Assembly: GCA_031976395.1 (NCBI GenBank)
Contig: DALYLJ010000165.1
Coordinates: 1 to 7,285, forward strand
Direction of reading: 5' to 3'
Length of the DNA: 7,285 nt
From: UBA11164 sp002420085
GTDB taxonomy: Bacteria; Pseudomonadota; Gammaproteobacteria; Xanthomonadales; Xanthomonadaceae
The notes beneath the pieces were generated by a model. That model was given only the letters and a program-made list of their open reading frames with translations, searched no databases and had not been told where the DNA came from. Made by a program: the position numbers and the translations under genes. Below are positions 6,516 through 7,285 of this stretch, piece by piece. Numbering within the stretch: the stretch's first letter is position 1; every line of letters begins with the position of its first letter.

Positions 6516-6824
6516 ATGACACAGACGTTCGCATCGTTTCGCGAGTTCTATCCGTATTACCTGTCCGAGCACAGCAATCGCACCTGTCGCCGCCTGCATG
6601 TGGTCGGCAGCGGCCTGATGCTGGCGATGCTGGCGGCGATCGTGCTCGGTGTGGTCTCGTCGTGGTGGTTGCTCAGCCTGCCGGTGATCGCCTACGGTTT
6701 CGCCTGGGTCGGTCATTTCGGATTCGAGAAGAATCGGCCGGCGACCTTTACCTACCCGCTGTGGTCGTTCATGGGCGACTGGGTGATGTTCAAGGATGTA
6801 TTGACCGGCAGGATCCGGTTTTGA
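6516..6824 (+). CDS. Mpo1-like (DUF962/YGL010w family) membrane protein
   Basis: This 102-residue protein has the DUF962 hallmarks: FREFYPYYLSEHSNRTCRRLH at the start (H19, N21, H28), VGSG, then WVGHFGFEKNRPATF (H67, E71, N73, P75) and a closing YPLWSFMGDWVMF. Two hydrophobic stretches (about 33-48 and 50-66) suggest two membrane helices. In yeast, Mpo1 is an Fe-dependent dioxygenase of fatty-acid alpha-oxidation that uses conserved histidines; the bacterial role is not settled, so no function is assigned. The ATG at 6516 is preferred because GGGGGGAG lies a few bases upstream. An in-frame ATG at 6480 would add 12 polar residues but has a weaker ribosome site. A 106-base gap separates it from mazG, and cytidine deaminase follows 11 bases after its stop, so these two probably share a transcript. 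Confidence 0.9.
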   Translation: MTQTFASFREFYPYYLSEHSNRTCRRLHVVGSGLMLAMLAAIVLGVVSSWWLLSLPVIAYGFAWVGHFGFEKNRPATFTYPLWSFMGDWVMFKDVLTGRIRF

Positions 6825-6835
6825 GGGGTGTGCAG

Positions 6836-7249
6836 ATGACAGGCATTGAAGACCTGGACCAGGAACTCCTGGACCACGCCAATCAGGCGTTGCGACATTC
6901 CCACGCGCCGTACTCGCGCCTGTCGGTCGGGGCCGCCCTGCGTTCGGTTGGTGGTCGCATCCACAGCGGCTGCAATGTCGAGAGTGCCGCCTTTCCGGTT
7001 GGCGGTTGCGCCGAGCATCACGCGATCGCAGCGGCGGTGCGCGCCGAGGGCAGTGCCATGCGGATCGAGCGGATCGCCGTGCTGGCCGTGGATGGCGACG
7101 GGATCACCCCACCGATCCCACCCTGTGGCGCCTGCCGGCAACTGATTCGCGAATTCGGCCCGGACGCGGTGGTCTTGTTCCGTGGCTCGGAAGGCGGCAT
7201 CGAGCAGCATCGCATCGTCGATCTGCTGCCACATTCGTTCACGTTCTGA
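6836..7249 (+). CDS. cdd: Cytidine deaminase
   Basis: This 137-residue enzyme is of the short, homotetrameric cytidine deaminase type. HAPYSRLSVGAAL (23-35) and GCNVESAAFP (45-54, with the nucleoside-binding N47 and E49) lead into CAEHHA (C58, catalytic E60). PCGACRQ (96-102) then gives C97 and C100, completing a three-cysteine zinc site. It deaminates cytidine and deoxycytidine to uridine and deoxyuridine in pyrimidine salvage in the cytosol. The residue after the catalytic glutamate is His61, where many tetrameric enzymes have Arg. The ATG at 6836 follows GAGGGG with suitable spacing. The C-terminus (DLLPHSFTF) matches the family end, so the gene is complete. No phosphorylase or kinase partner is seen. 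Another zinc nucleoside deaminase is possible but less likely. Confidence 0.93.
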   Translation: MTGIEDLDQELLDHANQALRHSHAPYSRLSVGAALRSVGGRIHSGCNVESAAFPVGGCAEHHAIAAAVRAEGSAMRIERIAVLAVDGDGITPPIPPCGACRQLIREFGPDAVVLFRGSEGGIEQHRIVDLLPHSFTF

Positions 7250-7254
7250 GAGCG

Positions 7255-7285
7255 GGGATTCGGGATTCGGGATTCGGGATTCGGG
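7255..7285. repeat. GGGATTC heptamer tandem array, open at right edge
   Basis: Four exact head-to-tail copies of GGGATTC (7255-7261, 7262-7268, 7269-7275, 7276-7282) are followed by GGG at the window end, so the array probably continues. It begins 6 bases after the cytidine deaminase stop. Its total length, and whether it folds or ends transcription, cannot be seen. Such heptamers recall intergenic repeats in Xanthomonadaceae genomes; this is from memory. Confidence 0.9.

Noticed and set aside
7255..7285. CRISPR array
   Set aside because: The units are seven bases long and head to tail with no spacers, so this is a simple tandem repeat.

Overview
The window looks like chromosome from a GC-rich gammaproteobacterium. 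The protein families (type II secretion GspL/M/N, NudE, CysQ, a two-domain MazG) fit that class. The tandem GGGATTC heptamers at the right edge resemble intergenic repeats I associate with Xanthomonadaceae and their relatives. That placement is inference, not a measured match. No RNA gene, insertion sequence, prophage gene or CRISPR array is visible, and I do not see a new defence or mobile system here.

Layout. On the minus strand, positions 1633 to 1 hold the first 544 codons of an FtsX/MacB-type (ADOP-like) membrane permease that runs off the left edge. A 222-base divergent spacer (1634-1855) separates it from the plus-strand genes and carries a plausible extended -10 promoter just before gspL. 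From 1856 to 6409 runs one tightly packed unit of six genes: gspL, gspM, gspN, nudE, cysQ and mazG. Every junction is a start/stop overlap of 4 or 8 bases, so the unit is probably one translationally coupled operon. After a 106-base gap come a small Mpo1-like (DUF962) membrane protein (6516-6824) and a cytidine deaminase (6836-7249). The window ends inside a heptanucleotide tandem repeat.

How the genes fit together. GspL and GspM are the bitopic inner-membrane partners that tie the secretion ATPase GspE to the assembling pseudopilus, and GspN is an accessory inner-membrane protein. Here they form a gspLMN block without gspC-K directly upstream, so the rest of the type II system must lie elsewhere if it is present. 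The next three genes encode nucleotide house-cleaning hydrolases: NudE (ADP-sugars, NADH and similar), CysQ (3'-phosphoadenosine 5'-phosphate) and MazG (non-canonical or surplus NTPs). Cytidine deaminase adds pyrimidine salvage. Nothing shows a biochemical link between secretion and the hydrolases; the shared transcript is the only evidence of a connection.

The points most worth a second look are the apparently leaderless gspL transcript, the split gspLMN block, the very high frequency of the palindrome CGATCG across the window, an extra acidic linker in MazG, the Arg-to-His change next to the cytidine deaminase active site, and the heptamer array.
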